From Prolixibacteraceae bacterium (GTDB lineage Bacteria > Bacteroidota > Bacteroidia > Bacteroidales > Prolixibacteraceae): DNA of 64,000 bases. The position numbers and the translations under genes were made by a program. The notes beneath the pieces are model-generated. The model had not been told where the DNA came from and searched no databases. It saw only the letters and a list, made by a program, of their open reading frames with translations. The first letter of the stretch is position 1. Each line of letters opens with the position of its first letter. Of the stretch, positions 34,870-43,333 are shown one piece after another. Location of the stretch: the NCBI GenBank assembly GCA_025210775.1, contig JAOARB010000013.1:1-64000 (forward strand), given 5' to 3'.

Positions 34870-34962
34870 TCCATGGTTTGTCCATGGTTCGTCCATGGTT
34901 TGTCCATCGATTTGGGGGTTTTCGATGGAGAAACCATGGAGCAACCATGCAGGAACCATGGA
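34870..34962. repeat. Palindrome built of tandem 11-bp units
   Basis: The left arm (34870-34910) is three 11-bp units TCCATGGTTTG, TCCATGGTTCG, TCCATGGTTTG plus TCCATCGA. After an 11-base loop (TTTGGGGGTTT) the right arm (34922-34962) is the 41-base inverted copy with six mismatches. The whole can form one long hairpin or cruciform. It lies after ankyrin gene 2, outside any gene. Confidence 0.85.
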
Positions 34963-35037
34963 AAAAGTACCTTTAAAACATTTCTTTGTTTGGTAGATTT
35001 TGATGTAGATATTTAAGTTTTGATAATACAATGGTGT

Positions 35038-35072
35038 AATAAAAAAGAGTGTGTTCGTTTCCTAACACACTC
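35038..35072 (-). terminator. Terminator of the methyltransferase gene
   Basis: On the minus strand a perfect 9-bp stem GAGTGTGTT/AACACACTC with an 8-base loop is followed by TTTTTTATT. It lies about 45 bases after the stop codon. Confidence 0.85.
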
Positions 35073-35115
35073 TCTACGAGAGAAAAGTACCTCTTTTTTG
35101 TCTAATCTATGAAAT

Positions 35116-35760
35116 CTATGGTATTTTAAATGTTTCTACACATAATGCTTTTGTGCTTTCTCCAATGAGCTGTAATGTGCTATTATTGAATTGAAAGGCC
35201 GTAAGTTCTTTTTCTACTATGGATGGTATCAGTGTTCTTGAATAAGGGGCTTTCTTTTTGTACTGTTTGAGGTATCTGTATGCCAACCCCATCTTTGATA
35301 AGAAAGACATCCCATAATTGGTATAACTAACAATGATAAGTTTTCCGTTAGGTTTTAGTATTCTATAGATTTCTTTTAAGGCTTCTGTATGAGAGGGGAT
35401 AATATGGTAAAGATTGGCCATGACTACTGTGTCAAAAGTATTCTCTGGATATGGTGTACCAAAGCAGTTTGCCTCTTCTACTACTACTTTAGGATCGTTC
35501 GTGAACCTCTTTTTTAATTGCTCCCGCATCTCATTGGAAAGGTCGGTTGCATGATATCTGGTTGCCTCATGTCTAAGGTGATTGGTATAAGCACCATCTC
35601 CACTACCTAGTTCTAGTGTTATTCCTAAATTCTTCTGCTGTTGTAACCACTGGATTACCATTCTTTGATTCTTAGAACCGACTACTTTTTCATTGTTTTT
35701 TTCAAAGTCTGTAGCGAAATCAGACCAGAAGTTGGATGTGCTTTCTATTGTGTCTTTCAT
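35116..35760 (-). CDS. Class I SAM-dependent methyltransferase
   Basis: The start at ATG 35760 (MKDTIESTSNFW) gives 214 residues of the methyltransferase_11/25 type. SAM-binding motif I is 'TLELGSGDGAYTNHL' (about residue 48), motif II 'YHATDLSNEM', and post-motifs 'FDTVVMANLYHIIP' and 'IYRILKPNGKLIIVSY'. Substrate is unknown; similar small enzymes act on lipids, quinones or metabolites. The longer frame upstream lacks sense as a domain. It is a single gene, divergent from the glycyl radical operon 190 bases away. Confidence 0.88.
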   Translation of the reverse strand: MKDTIESTSNFWSDFATDFEKNNEKVVGSKNQRMVIQWLQQQKNLGITLELGSGDGAYTNHLRHEATRYHATDLSNEMREQLKKRFTNDPKVVVEEANCFGTPYPENTFDTVVMANLYHIIPSHTEALKEIYRILKPNGKLIIVSYTNYGMSFLSKMGLAYRYLKQYKKKAPYSRTLIPSIVEKELTAFQFNNSTLQLIGESTKALCVETFKIP

Positions 35761-35950
35761 CGTTTTTCTTTTTACTAAAACTAATAATGAAAGTATATAA
35801 TCTATTTTATTTGGGGTATCGCCTTTTGTAGTGGTTTTAATTGATGTATATCCCAATGATTGAGGATTCTTTTTGAAATAAAAATATGGGAATAAAATGA
35901 ACAGCCTTTTTATTGCTTTGTTTATTTGAGAACGTTACCTCTTTTATCCC

Positions 35951-36904
35951 ATGAAAATAGAACGATTAAAATATTCTACTAGAAAGAATTCCAAAACTCT
36001 TCGTCTTTTTGATATCGCGGAGCTCTCTGTTTATGATGGGCCTGGTGTTCGTTCTGTTGTATATTTTCAAGGTTGCCCTCTTCAATGTGATTGGTGTCAT
36101 TCTCCTCAATCACAATCGCTTCTTTCTCCATTAATGTTTTCGCCTCAATTGTGCATGCTGTGTGGCCGTTGTGTTGAGGTGTGTGAAAATAGTGTTCATT
36201 CTATTGTAAACGGGGAACATCTATTGGATAGAAACCGTTGTACTCAATGTGGCGACTGTATTCGTGCTTGTCCAAGTAGTTGGGAAGGTGTGCGTGGTAG
36301 TGCATTACATCTACCTACGGTTATTACTCATGTTGATGAAGTGTATGAACAGGTGAAACCATATCTAGAATTAACAAAAGAGAGTGGAGGAGTGACTCTA
36401 TCTGGTGGTGAACCGATGATGCAGCTAGATGGTGCTTTAGAGTTGTTGAAAAGATGTAAAGAGGATGGCTTTCATACTGCATTAGAAACGTCAGGGGTAA
36501 TGCCTATAGAGAAATATCGTTTGTTGCTTTCTTGGGTCGATCTGTGGTTGTGGGGTATGCGTATAACCACAGGTGAACTTCCTCCATCTAAAATAGAGAT
36601 AATTGATCGGAACCTTACTTTTATGGTTCATCATAAAGCCCAAATACTACCAAGAATTCCAATGATCCCGGGGGTAATGAATTCCTCTGATGTCTTAGAA
36701 CCAATGATCGAATTATTAAGTAAGCATGACTTGAAGAAGGTAGAGCTGAATCCATGGAACCGTAATTATGATGTGAATTATATCAATAGTGGAATGGCTT
36801 TACGTAAACAACCTCCATCTGAAGACGAAATCATTAGGGCTTCAGAAACAATACAGAAACGTTTTATTCAATTAAAATTTACAATAGATGGAAACAATGT
36901 TTGA
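35951..36904 (+). CDS. Glycyl radical enzyme activating enzyme
   Basis: A radical SAM protein of 317 residues. The SAM cluster motif is GCPLQCDWCH (Cys42, Cys46, Cys49), preceded by 'VYDGPGVRSVVYFQG'. An inserted ferredoxin domain at about 60-105 has two cluster motifs (CMLCGRCVEVC and CTQCGDCIRAC), as in activases of choline lyase, glycerol dehydratase and decarboxylase types but not PflA. 'VTLSGGEPMMQ' and 'LETSG' follow. It creates the glycyl radical on the enzyme encoded just downstream, with which it overlaps by 17 bases. Confidence 0.94.
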   Translation: MKIERLKYSTRKNSKTLRLFDIAELSVYDGPGVRSVVYFQGCPLQCDWCHSPQSQSLLSPLMFSPQLCMLCGRCVEVCENSVHSIVNGEHLLDRNRCTQCGDCIRACPSSWEGVRGSALHLPTVITHVDEVYEQVKPYLELTKESGGVTLSGGEPMMQLDGALELLKRCKEDGFHTALETSGVMPIEKYRLLLSWVDLWLWGMRITTGELPPSKIEIIDRNLTFMVHHKAQILPRIPMIPGVMNSSDVLEPMIELLSKHDLKKVELNPWNRNYDVNYINSGMALRKQPPSEDEIIRASETIQKRFIQLKFTIDGNNV

Positions 36905-39569
36905 CTCTTTGCATCTGCGTTCAAAGATGAGCGAGGATGTGCAACGCTTGTATAATCATTTGATTCATAAAGCCCTTGGTGATCGTTCAAAGGAGTGGTT
37001 TACTCAAGATATGTTTGATAATGTGGTTCCACGTAAGAATGTTAATGAGCCTTATCCTTTATGGAGGCCAATAGAGCAATGTTCGGTTATTGTGCGTAGA
37101 GCAATTGCTATTGATCGTATGTTACAGGCCATGACCAATGAAGAATATAGTCGCAAAACACGAACTGCCGAGATATTGGTGGGAGATAAGCTCTTGGGGG
37201 TAATGGCTATGGGTTCGAACGGATTAGGTAAGATGTTTCCTCATTTTCTTACAGAAAATGAACTTCGTGCTGGATCGATAACCAATCGTAATGCGTCGTC
37301 TCTTTTTGGTCATAATACAATGGACTATAAAGAGCTGTTGAGAGATGGTTTGCTTAAGAAAATTGAAGATTGTTCAAAACAATTGGACCTATTGTCTCCT
37401 CAGATTAAGAGTGAAAAGTATGAGGTTAAAGTGTTAATTGAAGAACATGAAAAACTAAAAGAGATTGATTCTAATAGTGTGGATTGTGAAGCTTCGTTGC
37501 AGGTCTTAAGAGAGCATGAAGCACGATTGATTAGTAAGAAGAAAAAATTTGACTTCTATTGGGCTGTAAAATTATCTTGCCAAGCAGTTGTGGATTATGC
37601 TCATCGCTATGCTGATTTAGCTGAGAAAAAAGCAATAGAACAGTTAGACCGTAGAGATGAACTGCTAGAATTGGCTCGTATTGCTAGAAAGGTGCCTCAA
37701 TATCCTGCAGAGACATTCCATGAAGCAATGCAGAGTATCTGCTTTTTCCATATTGCTTTGCATGCATCTATGAATTATATCTCTTTGGGCCGTTTAGATC
37801 AGGTGTTGGATCCTTATCTTAAAAAAGAGAAAGATTTGAATCATGCCTTGGAAGTGTTTGAGTGCTTTATCATAAAATGTGCTGGTCGTTTAAATCTTAG
37901 TTCTAACTATTTGGTGGAGCAAGATCATGTTGAATATGCTACTGTGCTTGGTACCCATCCATATTATATAGATCAAAAAGCGGGGGTGAATAATTTCCTT
38001 CAGAACATTATTATTGGAGGTAAGAAGCCCGATGGAACGGATGCTACAAACATGTGTACTTTTATGATTCTTCAGGCTTTCCAGAATGTAAATTTATCTA
38101 CTCCTGGTATTTATGTACGTCTGCATAAAAAGAGCCCTAAAGCTTTGATACGTAAGATTGCAGTATCTCTTCATGAGACAAAAAATAACCCATCGATACT
38201 AAATGATGAGGTGATGATTCCTGCAATGCTTGAAGCTTTGATGCAAGATGAGGAGGATACCCCAGAGGTTAGAGGTCAAATGGAACGTTTGGCTAATGAC
38301 TATTGTGTCGATGGTTGTTGGGAACCTATCCTAAATGGTAAATCTGATTGGACATTTGGAATGATCACAGGCTTGCAAGCTATTGAATCGGCACTAAATC
38401 AAGGTGCTTCGTTGCAGAAAGATGAAGAGGTGTTGCGTGGTTCTAAAGTATCTCCTCGTACTCCTATACCTACCAGTTATCCTGAGTTGATGAGTAATGT
38501 GGCACAACATCTACAGTTCTTTGTGGATCAATCTGTCATGTCGCTATTTGTTTATTACATGATGGATGAAAACAGTGCTCCTTCACCTCTTTTCTCTGCT
38601 TATTTAGAAGGATGTATGGATAAAGGTCGTGATAAAGCGTGTGGTGGTGCGAATCATAATCTTGGGGGTGTTATTTTAGGTGCTGTCCCTGATATGGTTA
38701 ACCAACTGGCAGCGATAAAGAAATGGGTATTTGATGAGAAGAAGTACCATTTGAAGGATGTTTGCGAGGCTATTCGTGAGAATTTTGGGGTTGGTCAAAC
38801 GAATTTAACTGCAACAAAAGAGGCTTTGTTTCAACATATGAGAAATGATTTTGATACCAATTCACCTAAGTTTGGAGTTAATGATATTGATGCCGATGAT
38901 ATCACTTGTGAGCTACTGGATATGTTTAAGCAGTGTGTAGATAAAGCTGCCCATTTTGGGAAATATCTTTTCCAGGAAACTCCTCCTGCAGACAAATGGA
39001 TTGAGATTGCGAACCTCCGTGCTTTGGCTGGATACTATGGATTGCCACTTGGAATGACTTATGATATTAAAATGAAGGTGACTGCAGGACTAGGAACCTT
39101 TGAACAATATAATTGGAGTGGGCGTGGAGCTGCTGCTTCAGCAAATAGATTGAATGGAATGCCTATTGCACCAAATTTCTCTTGCGTTCCTGGAACTTCT
39201 CATAAAGGTGTTTTAAGTACTTTAAATTCGATCTCGAAATTCCAATTGTCTCGTTTTGCTGCTGGTGTAATTACCGATGTATGTCTAGAGGAATCTACTT
39301 GTGATGTGGGTATGCTTGAACAATTGATTCAATCTTTTGTTGCTAAACATGGAGGTATGTTAACGGTAGCAGTTGGTTCGAAGGGATTGTATGAAGAGAT
39401 TTATGTAACTGCTAAGGATGCAATGTTAAAATCGGAAGCTGAATCTGCCTTAATGTTATCCCCATATGCCGGGGTTAATGTTCGTATTGGTGGATGGCAA
39501 ACTCCTTTTGTTGCATTGCCTCTGTCACATATGGAGAATTATATCAAACGACCTGAGAATATGAATTAA
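36888..39569 (+). CDS. Glycyl radical enzyme of unassigned type
   Basis: 893 residues with a PFL-like barrel and a C-terminal glycyl domain. The active-site loop reads 'YCVDGCWEPI' with thiyl Cys477 and Glu479, giving the C-x-E pair of eliminating GREs (dehydratases and lyases), not the Cys-Cys of PFL. The radical loop is 'VNVRIGGWQTPF', Gly869, where most family members have RVAGY or RVSGY. Residues 155-235 form an extra coiled-coil-like insertion rich in Glu and Lys. I cannot assign a substrate: it lacks clear signatures of CutC, GDH, HPAD, HypD or IslA. A second in-frame ATG lies three codons in. Activase overlaps upstream; a HAD phosphatase follows. Confidence 0.92.
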   Translation: METMFDSLHLRSKMSEDVQRLYNHLIHKALGDRSKEWFTQDMFDNVVPRKNVNEPYPLWRPIEQCSVIVRRAIAIDRMLQAMTNEEYSRKTRTAEILVGDKLLGVMAMGSNGLGKMFPHFLTENELRAGSITNRNASSLFGHNTMDYKELLRDGLLKKIEDCSKQLDLLSPQIKSEKYEVKVLIEEHEKLKEIDSNSVDCEASLQVLREHEARLISKKKKFDFYWAVKLSCQAVVDYAHRYADLAEKKAIEQLDRRDELLELARIARKVPQYPAETFHEAMQSICFFHIALHASMNYISLGRLDQVLDPYLKKEKDLNHALEVFECFIIKCAGRLNLSSNYLVEQDHVEYATVLGTHPYYIDQKAGVNNFLQNIIIGGKKPDGTDATNMCTFMILQAFQNVNLSTPGIYVRLHKKSPKALIRKIAVSLHETKNNPSILNDEVMIPAMLEALMQDEEDTPEVRGQMERLANDYCVDGCWEPILNGKSDWTFGMITGLQAIESALNQGASLQKDEEVLRGSKVSPRTPIPTSYPELMSNVAQHLQFFVDQSVMSLFVYYMMDENSAPSPLFSAYLEGCMDKGRDKACGGANHNLGGVILGAVPDMVNQLAAIKKWVFDEKKYHLKDVCEAIRENFGVGQTNLTATKEALFQHMRNDFDTNSPKFGVNDIDADDITCELLDMFKQCVDKAAHFGKYLFQETPPADKWIEIANLRALAGYYGLPLGMTYDIKMKVTAGLGTFEQYNWSGRGAAASANRLNGMPIAPNFSCVPGTSHKGVLSTLNSISKFQLSRFAAGVITDVCLEESTCDVGMLEQLIQSFVAKHGGMLTVAVGSKGLYEEIYVTAKDAMLKSEAESALMLSPYAGVNVRIGGWQTPFVALPLSHMENYIKRPENMN

Positions 39570-39580
39570 AAGAATTGATT

Positions 39581-40594
39581 ATGAATACAAACAGAAAATG
39601 GTTGGGATTATGGCTGCTTATTATTGTAATAGCAGTATGGACCTACTCTTATCATTCGGATAATTATAAGGATCCTTTACCATCTTGGAATGATACTCCT
39701 TTGAAAGAAGAGTTAAAAGACTATATGGTTAAGGTCGTGGATTCTATACCTGTGGAGGATAGGATTGCTGTATTCGATCTTGATGGTACTTTAGCTTGTG
39801 AATCTCCTCTTTGGTTTGAGATGTTGGTCGCAGTGCAAGGTCTGGTGGATCAAGTTGATCAAGACCCTTCTTTACAAGAAGAAACCATTTATGAATATGC
39901 CCTCAAATTAGCGGAGAATCCTGCAGATACTTCTGTTACAAACCATTGGGTTAAGGATGGAGTTAACTATATCGATTCGATGATTCTTAATGCTTTTCAT
40001 GGGATGGATTGTGAGCAATATGTCGTTTATGCTAGGGGGTATCTGGATCACCATAAAGATCGTAAATATGGGCAGTGGTATCGTAATATGTTTTATCCTC
40101 CAATGTTAGAATTGGTTGAGTGGTTACAAAAATACCAGTTTAAAGTGTATGTGGTGTCAGGTTCAATGCAAGGTGTTTTATGGAGTATTTGTCCACAAAC
40201 ACTGGAACTGGATAGGGACCATCTTATTGGAACAAGACAAGCACAGGTTCCTGTTTATCAAGAGGGCAAACAAGCTTCGTTTGTATTACAGAATGCAATT
40301 TTTGAACCGAAGAATAACAACAATGGAAAGAGTTTAAATATCTATTCTCATATTGGAAAAATCCCTGTTATCGCAGTAGGAAATACTACTGGTGATTTTG
40401 GAATGTTCCATTTGGCTTCGAGTAGTAAATATCCTCATTTGTCATTGTTGATCAATCATGATGATGCAGAAAGAGAATATGCCTATCCTCCTTATCATGG
40501 AACGGCTGTTCCTGCTTGGAGAGACTCGTTACGTATCAATAAATGGTTGAAGGCAGATATGTCAAAAGAGTTCAAAGTGATGTGGAAGAAGTAG
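39581..40594 (+). CDS. Membrane-anchored HAD phosphatase
   Basis: ATG 39581 (MNTNRKWLGLW) gives 337 residues. One N-terminal membrane segment (about 7-24) places the catalytic part outside the cytoplasm. HAD motifs are complete: I 'VFDLDGTLA' (about residue 64), II 'VYVVSGS', III Lys in 'NNGKSLNIYSH', IV 'AVGNTTGDFGMF'. The layout resembles phosphoserine/phosphorylcholine phosphatase-like HADs (PF12710). It starts 11 bases after the glycyl radical enzyme gene and shares its terminator, so it may dephosphorylate a precursor of that enzyme's substrate; this is inference. Confidence 0.85.
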   Translation: MNTNRKWLGLWLLIIVIAVWTYSYHSDNYKDPLPSWNDTPLKEELKDYMVKVVDSIPVEDRIAVFDLDGTLACESPLWFEMLVAVQGLVDQVDQDPSLQEETIYEYALKLAENPADTSVTNHWVKDGVNYIDSMILNAFHGMDCEQYVVYARGYLDHHKDRKYGQWYRNMFYPPMLELVEWLQKYQFKVYVVSGSMQGVLWSICPQTLELDRDHLIGTRQAQVPVYQEGKQASFVLQNAIFEPKNNNNGKSLNIYSHIGKIPVIAVGNTTGDFGMFHLASSSKYPHLSLLINHDDAEREYAYPPYHGTAVPAWRDSLRINKWLKADMSKEFKVMWKK

Positions 40595-40621
40595 TTTTCT
40601 AGTTTGTATATATGTAGATGT

Positions 40622-40660
40622 AAAAACGATTCATCCTTCTTTAGGATTGAATCGTTTTTC
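40622..40660. terminator. Bidirectional terminator between HAD and DUF3307 genes
   Basis: AAAAACGATTCA pairs with TGAATCGTTTTT, with an inner CCT/AGG step. A and T runs on both sides fit ending of both convergent transcripts. Confidence 0.85.
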
Positions 40661-40669
40661 TTATAAATG

Positions 40670-41422
40670 TTATTTTGTAATTTTTAGTCCATAGATCAAG
40701 AACATGCCTATGGCAAACGTAATCGTAAAGCTTAGTAGCGTACCTAATAGAATATATTCGGTGTATTTCTTTGATTGTATTTGCTGTGATGGATTAAGGC
40801 GAAGAATTGATTTGGCAGCAAAGATGAAACCAATCGCACTGTATTGATTCAGTAATATTAATGTTAACGTTAGAAAACGCTCCATATATCCTATCCATTT
40901 TCCTGCTTGATTTAGACTTCCATTCTGTGGTGCATCTTTCTCAATCTCTTTTCTCCATGAGGTGGTTAACTCTTTTATTAATATTCCCGAAGGCCATAGT
41001 ATCAAAGTGTACCCTAAAATCAAACCTACTACCTTGGGTTGATTAACTAATGGGATTATCTTCTTATATAATGTTTCCCATTGATTGGTGAAAATAAGCC
41101 ATACAACTATGATTGAGATTATATGGAACAGTTGATCTAAAACAAAATAGAGCTCTTTCTTTTCTTTTTGGTATACTTTCCATAGGTCTATTAATGTGTG
41201 AATTATCGTGATGATGGGAATAATGGCTATCCATGACCATTTGGCTACAAAAAGATAGGATAGAACACCTGCAATGAGTCCATGAAGATATAGATATATG
41301 GATTTATATTTCTTCTCCTTTCTGCTTTGAACCCATTTAGATGGCTGTAGAATAAAATCGGTTATAATGTGGGCAAAAAATAGTTTCAGAAGAATTAGTA
41401 TGGTAAGGTGGTTATAAAGCAT
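40670..41422 (-). CDS. DUF3307 membrane protein
   Basis: 250 residues, mostly hydrophobic, with about six to seven membrane helices. The N-terminal 'LLKLFFAHIITDFILQPSKW' and 'IHTLIDLWKV' are DUF3307 signatures with conserved H and D residues inside the membrane. Function unknown. It overlaps the SatD-like gene by 11 bases; the same pairing is common in Bacteroidota, so the two likely act together, perhaps with SatD controlling expression of the membrane protein. Confidence 0.88.
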   Translation of the reverse strand: MLYNHLTILILLKLFFAHIITDFILQPSKWVQSRKEKKYKSIYLYLHGLIAGVLSYLFVAKWSWIAIIPIITIIHTLIDLWKVYQKEKKELYFVLDQLFHIISIIVVWLIFTNQWETLYKKIIPLVNQPKVVGLILGYTLILWPSGILIKELTTSWRKEIEKDAPQNGSLNQAGKWIGYMERFLTLTLILLNQYSAIGFIFAAKSILRLNPSQQIQSKKYTEYILLGTLLSFTITFAIGMFLIYGLKITK

Positions 41423-42095
41423 GAGTGTAAAATTGTAATATTAAGCTTTCGAAATTATCTAATAACATCACTATTGCATCCCAGTTGGCCGTTTTCTTTC
41501 TTTGGTTGACTGCCGATTGTGAAATGCCAAGCTTCTGCGCTGTTTGTGTCTCATTATTACCTTGAAGCAGGTAGTAGACAACTTCTGCTGAATGGGTGGT
41601 CCATTTCTCAATAATTGCATCTAGTAGTTTTAACTCTACTCTTAATTCTCTATTTATTTCATCGTGTTCTGTTGTAACAATAAGCTTTTGGTTTAAACTC
41701 TTCATTTTCTCTAATGACCTACCAGATAGTTGTAGGGCTGTTCCATCAGATAGTGAGAGCTGTTGATGTAGATACTCGATAGGCCCTAATCCAATAGATA
41801 TTCGGGCATCAAGGTTTTTATATGAACGTCCATTCTTCTTGTTTAATGAATCCGAGGTGGTTATTCCATTTTTCTTAAATATGGCCTTAATGGAAAGTGT
41901 TATCTTTAGTGCATCTTTTAAATCCTTACTTACCCCTTGAAAACTGTCCCCTCGGAGAAATTCAAAAGGATAGTGTAATGGGAAATTCTCCGAGATATTA
42001 TTAAAATCGGTTTGTAGTTTCTCTAATATAAGGTCTCTTTGTGAAAGAGAAATGTTTTTGGAAGAGATAATATCTCCTGTTATTGAAGCATACAT
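41412..42095 (-). CDS. SatD family protein with C-terminal HTH
   Basis: The 227 residues start 'MYASITGDIISSKNIS', the SatD (PF16264) opening, followed by 'FLRGDSFQGV' and 'ARISIGLGPIEYL', which resemble a nucleotide-cyclase-like fold. The last 60 residues carry a helix-turn-helix ('NETQTAQKLGISQSAVNQRKK'). SatD was named for an acid-tolerance locus in streptococci; its molecular role is not known. Four palindromic motifs lie directly upstream and are probable autoregulation sites. Confidence 0.87.
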   Translation of the reverse strand: MYASITGDIISSKNISLSQRDLILEKLQTDFNNISENFPLHYPFEFLRGDSFQGVSKDLKDALKITLSIKAIFKKNGITTSDSLNKKNGRSYKNLDARISIGLGPIEYLHQQLSLSDGTALQLSGRSLEKMKSLNQKLIVTTEHDEINRELRVELKLLDAIIEKWTTHSAEVVYYLLQGNNETQTAQKLGISQSAVNQRKKTANWDAIVMLLDNFESLILQFYTHAL

Positions 42096-42126
42096 AGGTT
42101 ATTCATTTTCTTAAAGATATGAAAAT

Positions 42127-42248
42127 ATAAGAATATATCCTTATTTTTAGTGTCATAAATCTTATGTCATTATAAGGATATACCTTAATATTATTGATTT
42201 ATTAGGATATATACTTATATCTTAAAAATATATATCTGTATCCTTATA
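42127..42248 (-). promoter_or_regulatory. Array of palindromic operators before satD
   Basis: Four near-copies of ATAAGGATATATCCTTAT occur at 42127-42144 (ATAAGAATATATCCTTAT), 42172-42189 (ATAAGGATATACCTTAAT), 42209-42226 (ATTAGGATATATACTTAT) and 42231-42248 (ATATATCTGTATCCTTAT). A further half-site AAGGATATAA is at 42323 before zupT. The array covers the satD promoter region and could also affect the divergent zupT gene. Confidence 0.7.
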
Positions 42249-42396
42249 ATATGACTATGATGAATTCTATTCTTTGTGCCTTTCTACATAAAACATAGTG
42301 ATCGTTTTATTGTTTTAATAAGAAGGATATAATAAAATTCGTGTTGGGCTTATCCCAATGGTTGTTGGTTTTGATAATAATAAAGATGAAATATAT

Positions 42397-43221
42397 ATGG
42401 ATTGGAATAATCATTTAATGATCGCTTTTGGTTTAACTCTTTTTGCTGGTTTATCAACAGGTATAGGGAGTTTGATTGCTTTGGTTTCGAAGCATACCAA
42501 TACAAAACTATTATCCGTTGCATTGGGATTCTCTGCAGGTGTAATGATCTATGTCTCTTTTATGGAGATTCTTCCTGAAGGAATAGCTTCATTGCAACAT
42601 CATTATACGGAAAAGCAAGGAGAAATAATGGGAGTCGTCCTGTTTTTTGTTGGTATCGGAATCATTGCATTGATCGATAAGCTTATTCCTAGTTTTGAGA
42701 ATCCTCACGAAGTGAAGAAGATTGAAGAAATGGAAGATGCTTCTAAAGCAAAGGATTTTAGAAAGCTTTATCGAATGGGAATAATGACTGCCTTGGCTGT
42801 GGGAATACATAACTTTCCTGAAGGAATGGCAACATTTATCTCTTCTTTAAGTGATCCTTCAATGGGGGTCGCAATTGCTGTAGCTATTGCTATTCACAAT
42901 ATTCCTGAAGGAATTGCAGTGAGTGTACCTATCTATTATGCTACTAAGAGTAGAAAAAAAGCTTTTTGGCTCTCTTTCTCTTCTGGTTTAGCCGAACCTA
43001 TTGGTGCAATCATCGGTTATCTACTTATCTTGCCTTTTGTTACTCCAGAGAACCTGGAAGTTGTGATGGGAGTTGTGTTGTCTGCTATTGCAGGTGTGAT
43101 GGTTTTTATCTCTTTTGATGAACTTCTACCAACAGCAGAAGAGTATGGAGAACACCATTTATCAGTTTATGGGTTGATCTCAGGAATGGGAGTGATGGCA
43201 TTGAGTCTAATGCTGTTCTAA
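42397..43221 (+). CDS. zupT: ZIP-family divalent metal transporter ZupT
   Basis: 274 residues from ATG 42397 (MDWNNHLMIAF); an upstream ATG at 42358 would add 13 polar residues and is less likely. Eight membrane helices are expected. The two metal-site helices carry 'GIHNFPEGMATF' and 'AIHNIPEGIAVSVPIY', the ZupT hallmark, and 'FMEILPEG' lies in the third helix. A charged loop (about 110-125) separates helices 3 and 4. It imports zinc and possibly iron, manganese or cobalt across the inner membrane. Single gene with a terminator. Confidence 0.93.
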   Translation: MDWNNHLMIAFGLTLFAGLSTGIGSLIALVSKHTNTKLLSVALGFSAGVMIYVSFMEILPEGIASLQHHYTEKQGEIMGVVLFFVGIGIIALIDKLIPSFENPHEVKKIEEMEDASKAKDFRKLYRMGIMTALAVGIHNFPEGMATFISSLSDPSMGVAIAVAIAIHNIPEGIAVSVPIYYATKSRKKAFWLSFSSGLAEPIGAIIGYLLILPFVTPENLEVVMGVVLSAIAGVMVFISFDELLPTAEEYGEHHLSVYGLISGMGVMALSLMLF

Positions 43222-43282
43222 CTGTCCTTTCTTGACAAAAAGTGAACTACACCTTAATATCATTTTGGATTATTAGGAGTAA

Positions 43283-43325
43283 AAAACAAAGCCTTATATC
43301 AGAAGATATAAGGCTTTGTTTTTGT
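43283..43325. terminator. Bidirectional terminator between zupT and hemG
   Basis: A perfect 16-bp stem AACAAAGCCTTATATC/GATATAAGGCTTTGTT with a 4-base AGAA loop is flanked by A and T runs. Both convergent genes can use it. Confidence 0.9.
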
Positions 43326-43333
43326 TGATATCA

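Noticed and set aside
34870..34962. CRISPR or iteron-type replication origin
   Set aside because: Units of 11 bp without spacers, inverted symmetry and no rep or dnaA gene nearby.
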